From contig CARPYP010000036.1 of assembly GCA_949045875.1 (NCBI GenBank), positions 2,192 through 16,763 of the forward strand: 14,572 nucleotides of DNA, written 5' to 3'. This DNA comes from an uncultured Clostridia bacterium (GTDB taxonomy: Bacteria > Bacillota > Clostridia > TANB77 > CAG-508). Positions 14,429-14,572 of the stretch are shown piece by piece. The position numbers and the translations under genes were made by a program. The notes beneath the pieces were generated by a model that saw only the letters and a program-made list of their open reading frames with translations, searched no databases and was not told where the DNA came from. Every line of letters begins with the position of its first letter. Position 1 is the first letter of the stretch.

Positions 14429-14453
14429 GTGTCAATTCGTTTCGAATTGACAC
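14429..14453. repeat. perfect 11-bp hairpin at the edge of the terminal array
   Basis: GTGTCAATTCG (14429-14439) pairs with CGAATTGACAC (14443-14453) around TTT. The right arm is the start of the 55-base repeat that recurs at 14518. The left arm is not present before the second copy. Confidence 0.8.
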
Positions 14454-14572
14454 AAGGCGTGAAAAATTTGCAAAGCAAATTTTACTCGCCACCAAGTAGA
14501 GGTATTGAATAAATATCTCGAATTGACACAAGGCGTGAAAAATTTGCAAAGCAAATTTTACTCGCCACCAAG
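14442..14572. repeat. 76-bp-period tandem array of hairpins, cut by the window end
   Basis: A 55-base sequence at 14442-14496 recurs exactly at 14518-14572, a period of 76 bases, and the second copy reaches the window end. Each 55-mer contains a hairpin: GGCGTGAAAAATTTGC and GCAAATTTTACTCGCC around AAA, with two internal mismatches (14456-14490 in the first copy). The 21-base spacer with its flanks can form another stem, GAGGTATT/AATATCTC with one G-U pair. No ORF is evident. It may continue as a longer array outside the window. Confidence 0.88.

Noticed and set aside
14442..14572. CRISPR array at the window end
   Set aside because: The repeat is 55 bases, longer than usual CRISPR repeats, the only spacer is itself hairpin-forming, and there are no cas genes in the window.

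Overview
The window is very AT-rich, with A/T-ending codons, strong AGGAGG-type ribosome binding sites and AT-rich spacers. This suggests a low-GC Firmicute of the class Clostridia, probably an uncultured gut lineage. It holds nine intact protein genes, three gene remnants, and an unusual amount of repeated and palindromic DNA. No rRNA, tRNA, CRISPR array or complete transposase gene was seen.

Layout. Positions 1-130 are a 10-bp tandem repeat. Positions 341-2275 hold a forward pair: a membrane-anchored DUF5711-like protein and a CvpA-family membrane protein, closed by a bidirectional terminator. Positions 2321-6524 hold a reverse operon: an MMPL/RND-type exporter followed by a secreted Leu-x-x-Gly repeat protein, with a 91-nt structured element between the two. 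A TetR regulator (7109-7711) is divergent from it. Both promoters carry the same operator-like motif (TGACC, then GTC after four bases), so TetR probably controls both units. A 348-bp MITE-like element sits between the two promoters. Next come a short GtrA-like remnant, a LysA-type PLP decarboxylase (7881-9113) with less AT-rich codons than its neighbours, and a convergent secreted GH25 muramidase with three LysM domains (9161-10408).

Positions 10409-11148 hold no intact gene. They contain a second, nearly identical copy of the MITE-like element, an extended -10 promoter, and remnants of an MntA/HepT-type toxin-antitoxin pair. The remnants run directly into the ribosome binding site of an ABC-F ATPase (11149-12729). 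That gene ends inside a perfect 28-bp inverted repeat. An HD-GYP phosphodiesterase (12857-13528, reverse) and a type I signal peptidase (13716-14360, forward) follow from divergent promoters. The window ends in a long AT palindrome and the start of a 76-bp-period tandem array of hairpins.

The gene content is mostly cell envelope: exporter, secreted partner, muramidase, signal peptidase and CvpA. The most interesting parts are non-coding: the two MITE-like copies and their shared GTAGGGGC hairpin modules, the three-site operator set, the structured intercistronic element, and the tandem arrays at both ends. I found no clear new defence or biosynthetic system.
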